From Haloquadratum sp. J07HQX50 (GTDB lineage: Archaea > Halobacteriota > Halobacteria > Halobacteriales > Haloferacaceae), in the NCBI GenBank assembly GCA_000416005.1, contig KE356563.1:1253878-1259038 (forward strand): a stretch of DNA of 5,161 nt, in the 5' to 3' direction. The position numbers were made by a program, and so were the translations under genes. The notes below the pieces were generated by a model. That model did no database searches, had not been told where the DNA came from, and was given only the letters and a program-made list of their open reading frames with translations. How positions within the stretch are numbered: position 1 is the first letter of the stretch; every line of letters starts with the position of its first letter. Of the stretch, positions 1-5,065 are shown in pieces.

Positions 1-1
1 T

Positions 2-292
2 GCACTCACCGAGTTCCAACGAGTAGTAAGGCCGGGTGGAGCAGTACTCGTCGTCGGGCCTGACTATCCCAATTCAAAGGTATTTCAGTTGCTTGCAGAT
101 GCAATCATGTTGTTCTATGATGAGACTGAGGCACAACGTATGTTTGAGAGCACCGGGTTCGTAGATATCGAGCATCATATTCAGCAGGCGTATCCGGGAA
201 GTCCGCGGGCAATAACGACGGTTGCACGTGCGCCTGAGTCTCGGCAAGAAATGGACGCGGACTCACCGTCACAGACTCGAGTTCAATCCTAA
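2..292 (+). CDS. Class I SAM-dependent methyltransferase, C-terminal fragment (5' end outside the window)
   Basis: This is the 96-residue C-terminal end of a protein whose start lies left of the window; the frame is open from base 2 to the TAA at 290-292. The fragment begins ALTEFQRVVRPGGAVLVVGPD, which matches the late part of the Rossmann-like class I methyltransferase fold: the helix and 'R-V-x-R-P-G-G' turn before strand 5. It continues with a typical final section, FESTGFVDIEHH followed by the strand AITTVARAPE. The SAM-binding glycine motif would lie upstream and cannot be seen, so the substrate is unknown. UbiE/menaquinone-type and small-molecule methyltransferases are both possible. 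A TTG at 89 could be mistaken for a start, but the conserved motif upstream of it shows the gene is longer. The last ~15 residues (SRQEMDADSPSQTRVQS) look like a disordered tail. The gene converges on the pilin-like gene and their stop codons overlap by 4 bases. Confidence 0.85.
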   Translation, partial: ALTEFQRVVRPGGAVLVVGPDYPNSKVFQLLADAIMLFYDETEAQRMFESTGFVDIEHHIQQAYPGSPRAITTVARAPESRQEMDADSPSQTRVQS

Positions 293-789
293 CTGGGCTG
301 GACATCAGCCGAAACGCTGCCAATAACGCATGCCCGCTGTCTGAACTCGACTGACAGTGTTGCTCCAACCACCGGGTGTGGTGTGTTTGTCTGTGCAATC
401 TCGAGCGAAGCGGTCTCACCGGGTTCCCACATCCCATCACTGGCGCTGTTGAATGGCCCAAATGGGCCGCTACGAAACCCGCGGGCTGCGAAATACGGGA
501 TTGGCGGCTGAAATTGCAGTGGTGTACCATTTATAAGTATCATCATCCGTACTGTAGAGAGATTTACCTTGGGACCAGCTTCATGCGTAAGTTGAATACG
601 AGGACCGCGAAGTTGGACTGAGAGTGCGACTGCGTCCGGTGAAGACACCCCTGCACCTGTCACACCACAGGAATTCGTTGGGGGCATGTGTAGCGATGAC
701 CCTGCTGCAGCAACAGCACCAGCTAGTACAACAGTTGCGGTGAGCATTGCTGCAACGCCGACGATTGCCGCAGAGCCTCGGGTGTTCAC
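289..789 (-). CDS. Archaeal type IV pilin-like protein (pilin N-terminal domain)
   Basis: This is a 166-residue protein. Its N-terminus, MNTRGSAAIVGVAAMLTATV, then about 14 more hydrophobic or small residues, matches the haloarchaeal type IV pilin N-terminal domain. That domain has a short basic leader ending in R-G, then S-x-x-I-V-G-V and one hydrophobic helix (residues ~6-30). Such proteins are usually processed by the prepilin peptidase (PibD) and assembled into, or anchored like, surface pili. The rest is a predicted beta-rich extracellular domain with a distinctive block at residues ~97-120 (PIPYFAARGFRSGPFGPFNS followed by ASDGMW) and then a W-x-x-G-E-T-A-S-L turn at 121-129. I recall this block as conserved in haloarchaeal pilin-like proteins. 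The start is GTG at 787-789; reading upstream, no other ATG, GTG or TTG occurs before an in-frame stop at 823-825. A weak TATA-like GTTAAACT lies on the minus strand at 825-832. The adhesion or motility role is inferred from the family; no other pilus genes are nearby. Confidence 0.85.
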   Translation of the reverse strand: MNTRGSAAIVGVAAMLTATVVLAGAVAAAGSSLHMPPTNSCGVTGAGVSSPDAVALSVQLRGPRIQLTHEAGPKVNLSTVRMMILINGTPLQFQPPIPYFAARGFRSGPFGPFNSASDGMWEPGETASLEIAQTNTPHPVVGATLSVEFRQRACVIGSVSADVQPS

Positions 790-897
790 ACCAGCGTGTG
801 GGGACGCGATTGGTGATGAAGTTCAGTTTAACGACGGCTGATTATCATGATCGATGACATCTTAACATACTATCCGCTATCAACTCGCCCTCTGTAA

Positions 898-960
898 TCA
901 CTCCCCTGGAGTCCAGAGTGAACTGCCCCGACCCGCTTCGTTCCGCTGAGGGCTGTGCTT
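898..960 (-). mobile_element. Possible right-end remnant of an IS200/IS605/IS1341-type element
   Basis: Read on the minus strand, this stretch runs GGAAGCACAGCCCTCAGCGG ... GGGGCAGTTCACTC. It resembles what I remember of the right ends of haloarchaeal TnpB-encoding (IS1341-like) elements: a GAAGCA-x-GCCCTCA segment, a GC-rich hairpin, and a terminal GGGG-pyrimidine-AGTTCAC. Next to it is a compact dyad, CTGGA/TCCAG (906-910 with 912-916), flanked by CACTC/GAGTG (899-903 with 916-920). The 65% G+C over 901-960 contrasts with the surroundings. No transposase remains in the window, so this would be a relic or a non-autonomous (MITE-like) copy. The identification rests on memory of the family and not on an alignment; it could also be ordinary structured intergenic DNA. 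Confidence 0.4.
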
Positions 961-970
961 CCTCTCGGGC

Positions 971-1135
971 TCACGCTGGGCTGTCTGCTTCGACGACAGT
1001 GGCGTAGAATATCCAGCCGAGTGTGGTGAGCCAGTTGTCGGCTTCATCATGGGCCAAATCATGGTTTTCGCCCTGCACTTTCGATAACACCTTCCCCGCT
1101 CCCGTACGCCAGTCTTCACAGGTGGTGGTTTGAGT
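971..1135 (-). pseudogene. Possible decayed coding fragment within the IS-remnant region
   Basis: A 54-codon open stretch on the minus strand begins right after an in-frame TAG (1136-1138) and ends in TGA (971-973). It has no ATG; the first plausible start is GTG at 1088-1090, giving 39 residues. The translation is protein-like: TGAGKVLSKVQGENHDLAHD, then EADNWLTTLGWIFYATVVEA. It has a polar acidic helix followed by a hydrophobic W/I/F/Y/V segment, quite unlike the arginine-rich translation of the alternative frame over the same bases. I do not recognise a family. It may be the tail of a gene broken by the element ends on either side, or chance. It stops just short of the IS-end-like sequence at 898-960. 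Confidence 0.25.
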
Positions 1136-1185
1136 CTAAGACTGTCCCAACCATACTCAGGAGTAATGGTAGTATTCCTGTTGCT

Positions 1186-1238
1186 ATTGCAATTGTGAAC
1201 TACCCCTGCCGCCTCCGGCGACTCCTTGGGGCAGGGGG
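1186..1238 (-). mobile_element. Second IS-end-like sequence with a perfect 8-bp stem hairpin
   Basis: CCCCTGCC at 1203-1210 pairs perfectly with GGCAGGGG at 1230-1237 around a 19-base loop; a smaller CGCC/GGCG pairing lies inside (1210-1213 with 1217-1220). Directly beside the stem is GTGAACTACCCC, which on the minus strand reads GGGGTAGTTCAC. This is almost the same terminus as GGGGCAGTTCAC at the first IS-end-like sequence (about 919-930), in the same orientation. A subterminal hairpin next to a short conserved tip is what IS200/IS605-family ends look like, because TnpA recognises hairpins rather than inverted repeats. The family link is an inference. An alternative is a transcription-related hairpin, but no U-rich tract follows it. 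Confidence 0.4.
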
Positions 1239-1389
1239 CTGAGCGCCTGCTATCAGCTAATTCCCCATTCCGCTTATTTTCACGGTCTCAGCTATTCCGA
1301 TGAGTAGCGTCCGTCACAACTCGTGGTAAGGAGTGCTGTGAGGTCTCCTTTGTTGGGTTTGGTGGACGGAACGAGACAGCTGTGTCCTC

Positions 1390-1429
1390 TCTCCCCTCGC
1401 TCACTCGTCGGGGAATGGAAGCGGGGAGA
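1390..1429. repeat. Imperfect inverted repeat downstream of the secreted-protein gene
   Basis: TCTCCCC (1390-1396) and GGGGAGA (1423-1429) form a 7-bp inverted repeat around a 26-base spacer that itself contains a GGGG (1410-1413) able to pair with the same CCCC. It lies 32-71 bases beyond the stop of the minus-strand gene at 1461. It could help end transcription or be another piece of the mobile-element debris. Haloarchaeal termination depends mainly on T-rich tracts, and the only one close by is the ATTTT on the minus strand at about 1450-1454, so a terminator role is uncertain. Confidence 0.3.
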
Positions 1430-1460
1430 CTGGAGAGCCTATCGGAGCTAAAATCACCAT

Positions 1461-2828
1461 CTAGGATTCCACAGCCATGTTCTGTGTTTGATTGCCGTTG
1501 CCACCTGAGCGCTCGTCACCTTTTGTAATCGACCCGTAGATCAGTGGTGGGAAGGATGGATTCACAGAGACAAGCACAACTGAGTTCCCATCAATCGCTG
1601 TTACTTGATATACGCCGTCAGGAGCAACCGTCCACAGGAAGCCATCTTCTCCTGTTTGACCGACCACAGTGCTTTGACCATTTGGAGGTCCGACTGTGAG
1701 TTGTGCATTGACTGGTGCACCGGAACTATTACCCTGAAGATCCAATCTGACTGGACCACCAGGATATGTTGGGTGCGTCGTCAGTCTAAGCGAGTCTTTA
1801 ACCGCTGACGTTGACCGTCGAGTCGAGGTTGATGATAACGGTCGGTACTGGACGGCACTGAAAACTCGCTCGCTTTCGCCATCAATGAGTGCACGAAGAC
1901 GACCACGCTCATGTGTAATAGATATGCGTGCTAACGGACTATTAGCAGTCGTTTCATTATCTTGCTGAAGCGACGTGATCGTTGGATATACATCGTCGGT
2001 GACATTGGTCGCCTCGGCGGGGCTAATTCCGGTGGCACTTCCAGCGGTTCGGAGGTTGCCTCTGTATGCCTCTCGAATATATGTCTCATCGGCAATCACA
2101 CTGATTACAACGCTATTTGGGCCAGTTTGTACGAAGAATCGATCCGACTGTGTCCCGCCTGTGAGTACAGTCTTGATCCGCTCGCGGACAGGGCCACTAA
2201 GTGCTTGCAGCTCTAATTTCAGTGAAGTGAATCGCGACTGTGAGATACTGAATCCCTCGGTTGATTCAGCCATCTTTTCGAGTTGCTCAGTTCGATTCTT
2301 CAGCACACGTGCTTCGGCGTCGATTTTGCCCAACGAGGCGAGAAATTGTTTGGTTGTGATATTCTCGTCGTTATATGCTTTAATTCGCTGTCGATGCCGA
2401 GAGCGGAGTGATACAGCTCGCTGCTCTGTCTGGCTCAGTGCGGCCAGCAGTTGCTGCTGGCGCTCAGAAATCGACGGAGCGGCTTCTATGTCATTCATCA
2501 ATCGGTTTGATTGTACTCGTACGTCAATCGATTCAGTGGAGTAGGAGAGCCCATATCCAAGCTCAACATATCGTGTTTGCAGTGCACTCCGATTTACCTC
2601 GATAGGAGAGATGCCTAACATCGAAAGAATTGGACCACTGCCTTCCTCTGAGAGCTGTCGAAAATTCGATTGCCCTGAGACACTGACGCGATCAGGGAGT
2701 TGACTCTCACCTGCTGATTGGTTCAACTGTGAGACAGATTTGTCATTTGCAAACGACGCGGCTGGCGCAGACCCAGCGATTGCAGATAACGTGATTATGA
2801 CAACGAGAACTGTCGAGCCAGGTCGCAT
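1461..2828 (-). CDS. Large secreted haloarchaeal protein with coiled coil and C-terminal beta-rich domain (function unknown)
   Basis: This 455-residue protein starts at ATG 2826-2828 and ends at TAG 1461-1463. Residues 1-24 form a Sec-type signal peptide: basic R2, hydrophobic VLVVIITLSAIAG, then small residues APAA. There is no second membrane segment, so the product is probably released or held at the cell surface. Residues ~118-190 are charged and Q/E/R-rich with helical periodicity, likely a coiled coil. Residues ~230-330 look alpha/beta (FFVQTGPNSVVISVIADETY; RGRLRALIDGESERVF). Residues ~350-425 are beta-rich and resemble an Ig-like or carboxypeptidase-regulatory fold (TYPGGPVRLDL; APDGVYQVTAIDG). 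At least eight N-x-S/T sites (N36, N79, N156, N178, N275, N291, N367, N446) fit glycosylated surface proteins. I recognise it as a conserved haloarchaeal family of unknown function (DUF7096/DUF7094 type, from memory). It is divergent from the membrane regulator at 2951, suggesting a shared role. No catalytic motif is visible. Confidence 0.88.
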   Translation of the reverse strand: MRPGSTVLVVIITLSAIAGSAPAASFANDKSVSQLNQSAGESQLPDRVSVSGQSNFRQLSEEGSGPILSMLGISPIEVNRSALQTRYVELGYGLSYSTESIDVRVQSNRLMNDIEAAPSISERQQQLLAALSQTEQRAVSLRSRHRQRIKAYNDENITTKQFLASLGKIDAEARVLKNRTEQLEKMAESTEGFSISQSRFTSLKLELQALSGPVRERIKTVLTGGTQSDRFFVQTGPNSVVISVIADETYIREAYRGNLRTAGSATGISPAEATNVTDDVYPTITSLQQDNETTANSPLARISITHERGRLRALIDGESERVFSAVQYRPLSSTSTRRSTSAVKDSLRLTTHPTYPGGPVRLDLQGNSSGAPVNAQLTVGPPNGQSTVVGQTGEDGFLWTVAPDGVYQVTAIDGNSVVLVSVNPSFPPLIYGSITKGDERSGGNGNQTQNMAVES

Positions 2829-2950
2829 CTATCTACTATATACGAGCACACAGTAAAAGTGCTATCATAATTTTTATACTCTGTTACTCTGTGGCTAGCT
2901 GAGATATCCGATAGAAAGGGTTTTGAACATTCCATGTAGATTCCATTTAT
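2829..2950. promoter_or_regulatory. Divergent promoter region between the secreted protein and the membrane regulator
   Basis: This 122-bp AT-rich spacer must carry promoters in both directions. For the minus-strand gene the best element is TATAAAAA (complement of 2871-2878), about 45 bases before its ATG, which predicts a start near 2845-2850 and a leader of about 20 bases. For the plus-strand gene, GAAAGGG (2914-2920, BRE-like) followed by TTTTGAA (2921-2927, weak TATA) is centred 27 bases before the ATG, as expected for leaderless transcription. No Shine-Dalgarno sequence precedes either start. The two elements are about 50 bases apart, so one bound regulator could affect both genes. A TATATA also occurs at 2837-2842, but it is too close to the minus-strand start to serve that gene. 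Confidence 0.5.
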
Positions 2951-4132
2951 ATGCGGTTTCTTGCGTTCATCTGTTTTTTATTCCTCCTGTCGACCGTTGC
3001 AGGTGCGGGTGGGGCGCACGCAGTCAATCCGCCTGCGGCTGGGTTCGACAGTGGACTCTATCAGCAAATGCCGGCTGATGAGCAGACTAAACAGACAGCC
3101 GTCTCTATCTCAGTTCAGGATGATATGAGCGCTTTTTGGCAGGTAGAGGTTCTCTATCCATTGGAGTCGAACGCTGAAACTGCAGCGATTCAAACCGTTG
3201 CGCGCCAGTATGAGGCTGGGCAGGCGAACGTCGGCCCACAAGTAGAGCTGTTTAGGACCTTACGACGTGTCGCGAGCGCACAAACAGGGCGAGAGATGCA
3301 GATGAGCAATGTCAGTTATCGTGCGAATGTCAGCGATACACAAGCTCAATTTATCTTATCATTTCGATGGGCAGACTTTGCCCAAAGTGGACCGAACGGA
3401 ACGATGATCGTTGGTGATGTATTCGATCTTCCAACAGCGGAGTCTGACCGAGAACAGACCTGGTTGTCCATTGTTGGGCCAGATCAGCAAATTGTCATTC
3501 AACCACCAGAGCGGTATACTGTCAAAGAAACAAGTATTGCAGTTCAACAGCAACGAAACGCTATCGTGCTCGCAGAGCCGACTGATTTCATAGGCGATAA
3601 TGCGTTGCGAGTTACGTATTCACCGGTTGAGGAGGAATCGGCTCCATTGAGTCAAACGGCACGCATTGCAGCAGTCTTTGCTGGCATCCTTGTCCTGCTT
3701 GTTGGCGGATGGCGGTTCTCACGAAGGCGAGGTGCATCGACAGAGAATGGCAATGGTGGTAGTAATAATGATGGGCCATCAGGGGCCGCCCAAGTGTCAC
3801 AGGCATCATCTGAAGATGAGTCTGTGGAGGAGACATCAGATGTGCCTGAAGTTCAGAATGTGGGGTCTGAGTTCACTGACCCTGCACTGTTATCAGACGA
3901 GGAGCGTGTCGAACAGTTATTATCACAAAATGGAGGTCGAATGCGACAGGCAACAATCGTTGACGAGACAGGATGGTCAGATGCCAAGGTTTCACAGTTA
4001 CTGTCCAGTATGGCAGCGTCAGACCGCATAGATAAACTCCGACTTGGTCGAGAAAATCTTATCTCGCTGCCGGAAACAGACGTAACAGAGAGCCAGCCCG
4101 ATGATGCCAATCAGACACGCTCAGAAGGCTGA
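2951..4132 (+). CDS. Membrane-anchored winged-helix regulator with extracellular sensor-like domain (COG2512-like)
   Basis: This 393-residue type I membrane protein starts at ATG 2951. Residues 1-24 are a signal peptide (basic R2, hydrophobic FLAFICFLFLLSTVAGAG, small residues GAHA). Residues ~25-235 form an acidic extracellular domain with predicted beta strands (WQVEVLYPL, AQFILSFRWADF) and glycosylation sites at N120, N126 and N149. Residues ~238-254 (IAAVFAGILVLLVGGW) are the single membrane helix, followed by the positive-inside stop RFSRRR. Residues ~261-312 are a low-complexity S/G/N/E linker. Residues ~313-375 are a winged helix-turn-helix: LLSDEERVEQLLSQNGGRMR, QATIVDETGWSDAKVSQLLS, then a DKLRLGRENLISLP wing. 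This arrangement matches the predicted membrane-associated transcriptional regulators of haloarchaea (DUF7345 plus DUF7343 type, from memory). The likely role is a one-component transmembrane sensor that binds DNA near the membrane. It is divergent from the secreted-protein gene and 44 bp upstream of the prenyl synthase. Ligand and target genes are unknown. Confidence 0.88.
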   Translation: MRFLAFICFLFLLSTVAGAGGAHAVNPPAAGFDSGLYQQMPADEQTKQTAVSISVQDDMSAFWQVEVLYPLESNAETAAIQTVARQYEAGQANVGPQVELFRTLRRVASAQTGREMQMSNVSYRANVSDTQAQFILSFRWADFAQSGPNGTMIVGDVFDLPTAESDREQTWLSIVGPDQQIVIQPPERYTVKETSIAVQQQRNAIVLAEPTDFIGDNALRVTYSPVEEESAPLSQTARIAAVFAGILVLLVGGWRFSRRRGASTENGNGGSNNDGPSGAAQVSQASSEDESVEETSDVPEVQNVGSEFTDPALLSDEERVEQLLSQNGGRMRQATIVDETGWSDAKVSQLLSSMAASDRIDKLRLGRENLISLPETDVTESQPDDANQTRSEG

Positions 4133-4137
4133 TTGAT

Positions 4138-4151
4138 TCGGAAGGTTATTT
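4138..4151 (+). promoter_or_regulatory. Candidate BRE/TATA promoter for the prenyl synthase
   Basis: TCGGAAGG (4138-4145, BRE-like) followed by TTATTT (4146-4151) is centred about 28 bases before the ATG at 4177, the spacing expected for leaderless haloarchaeal transcription. The intergenic gap is 44 bases and has no Shine-Dalgarno sequence, so the synthase may be transcribed both from here and by read-through from the regulator gene. The match is short and the confidence modest. Confidence 0.35.
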
Positions 4152-4176
4152 GCTCGGCCATCCCGGTAATTGGACA

Positions 4177-5019
4177 ATGGATTACTTGGAGCGACGTGTT
4201 TCGATGGTTGAGGACCGGCTTGAGTCGGTCATTTCTACCATCGAACCATCGACGCTCGCTGATGAGATTAGCCACGTCGCGTTAGCTGGTGGCAAGCGCG
4301 TTCGGCCAGCTGTGACGATTCTCTCGTGTGAGGCATGTGGCGGCGAACCCAGTGCAGCGGTCGATTTTGCTGTTGCTGTTGAGTGCGTGCACAATGCTTC
4401 GCTCGTTGTAGATGATATTATCGACCGGTCAGAAGTCAGGAGAGGAAGCAGGAGCGCATGGGCGAATTTTGGGTACGGCCCAGCACTAATTACCTCAGAT
4501 GGATTATTGGGTGAAGCTTTTGCATTGCTCTCGCAAAGCGAGCGTGCAACTGAGATTGTCGCACAATCGATGGTTGAATTGGGTGAGGGAGAAGCGGTTG
4601 AATTAGTTGCACAACCAACAACCGAGTCTGAGTATATCGAGTTAGCACGACGAAAGACTGGTGCATTATTTAGGGCTGCAGCGGAAGTTGGGGCCGTCGC
4701 AGCAGATGCTGACCCATTTACTGTTGACTCATTCGGTGAGTATGCCGAGCGCGTTGGGATCGCGTTCCAGATTCGTGATGATGTACTGGACACGACAGGT
4801 TCAATCGCAGAGCTCGGTAAACCAGCAGGACAGGATGCAGCGATGAACCGTCCTTCGCTCGTGCAGATTACTGAACTGTCCGAGCAGGAGGCAAACAGTC
4901 GTGCAGAAAAACAGGCTGAACAAGCACTGAATGCACTTGCTGCGGCAGATGTTCACGAAAGCCAGTCGTTGGGATATCTCAAAGATCTGGCAGAGTTTGT
5001 CGTTGTTCGAGAACAGTAA
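4177..5019 (+). CDS. Polyprenyl (geranylgeranyl-type) diphosphate synthase
   Basis: This 280-residue all-alpha trans-prenyltransferase condenses isopentenyl diphosphate onto allylic diphosphates, supplying isoprenoid chains for archaeal ether lipids, quinones or carotenoids. Visible motifs, in order: the IPP-binding GGKRVRP (K40, R41, R43); the first aspartate-rich motif DDIID (D79, D80, D83) with the following R88-R89; ITSDGLLGEAF (105-115); KTG (160-162); the second aspartate motif FQIRDDVLD (Q198, D201, D202, D205); and LGKPAGQD (213-220). These residues indicate an active enzyme. I chose the ATG at 4177 because it begins MDYLERRVSMVEDRLE, the usual helix; a TTG at 4150 would add nine unlikely residues. 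Departures from the classical family: V78 replaces the usual His just before the first motif; the GQxxDL motif reads GEAVEL (138-143); and the last conserved lysine region reads AAMNRP. Length is slightly below the ~300-350 of typical synthases but common for haloarchaeal paralogs. An exact product length cannot be assigned. Confidence 0.92.
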   Translation: MDYLERRVSMVEDRLESVISTIEPSTLADEISHVALAGGKRVRPAVTILSCEACGGEPSAAVDFAVAVECVHNASLVVDDIIDRSEVRRGSRSAWANFGYGPALITSDGLLGEAFALLSQSERATEIVAQSMVELGEGEAVELVAQPTTESEYIELARRKTGALFRAAAEVGAVAADADPFTVDSFGEYAERVGIAFQIRDDVLDTTGSIAELGKPAGQDAAMNRPSLVQITELSEQEANSRAEKQAEQALNALAAADVHESQSLGYLKDLAEFVVVREQ

Positions 5020-5065
5020 TCGATGGCTGTTATGAGCATCAGAACTGTGATTTATATGGGCCTGT

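Larger units (their letters stand above)
790..1460. other. Gene-poor intergenic stretch, probably insertion-element remnants
   Basis: These ~670 bases lie between the start of the pilin-like gene and the end of the large secreted-protein gene, both on the minus strand. Bases 790-895 are AT-rich and probably hold the pilin-like gene's promoter; the perfect palindrome ATCATGAT sits at 844-851. From about 898 the composition changes sharply: I count 76 G+C in bases 901-1020 (63%), against about 47% in a sampled line of the neighbouring gene (2701-2760). Two IS-end-like sequences, a possible broken coding fragment and two hairpins are listed separately. The only longer frame, 73 codons on the minus strand at 898-1119, has an arginine-, proline- and serine-rich translation unlike any haloarchaeal protein I know, so I do not call it a gene. 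Bases 1241-1380 hold nothing I can name. Confidence 0.6.

Noticed and set aside
105..530. 141-codon minus-strand frame spanning the methyltransferase end and the pilin-like gene
   Set aside because: It is rich in H, R, S and Q, has no recognisable feature, and overlaps two better-supported genes in other frames.
898..1119. 73-codon minus-strand frame in the intergenic region
   Set aside because: The product is arginine-, proline- and serine-rich and basic, unlike a haloarchaeal protein, and runs through the IS-end-like sequence; a different frame over the same bases is more protein-like.
1026..1242. Plus-strand open stretch ending in the hairpin, containing a hydrophobic SIPVAIAIVNY segment
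   Set aside because: It has no credible start codon, its upstream half is not protein-like, and its end is made of the IS-like hairpin, so I treat it as chance.
1975..2544. 189-codon plus-strand frame inside the secreted-protein gene
   Set aside because: The translation is serine- and cysteine-rich with no domain, while the minus strand encodes a coherent secreted protein through the same bases.
4150..4176. TTG at 4150 as the prenyl synthase start
   Set aside because: It adds nine unconserved residues and would place the start inside the candidate TATA element; the ATG at 4177 begins the expected first helix.
4182..4793. 203-codon open frame antisense to the prenyl synthase
   Set aside because: Its translation is a serine-, threonine- and alanine-rich mirror of a gene with intact catalytic motifs, so it is a shadow.
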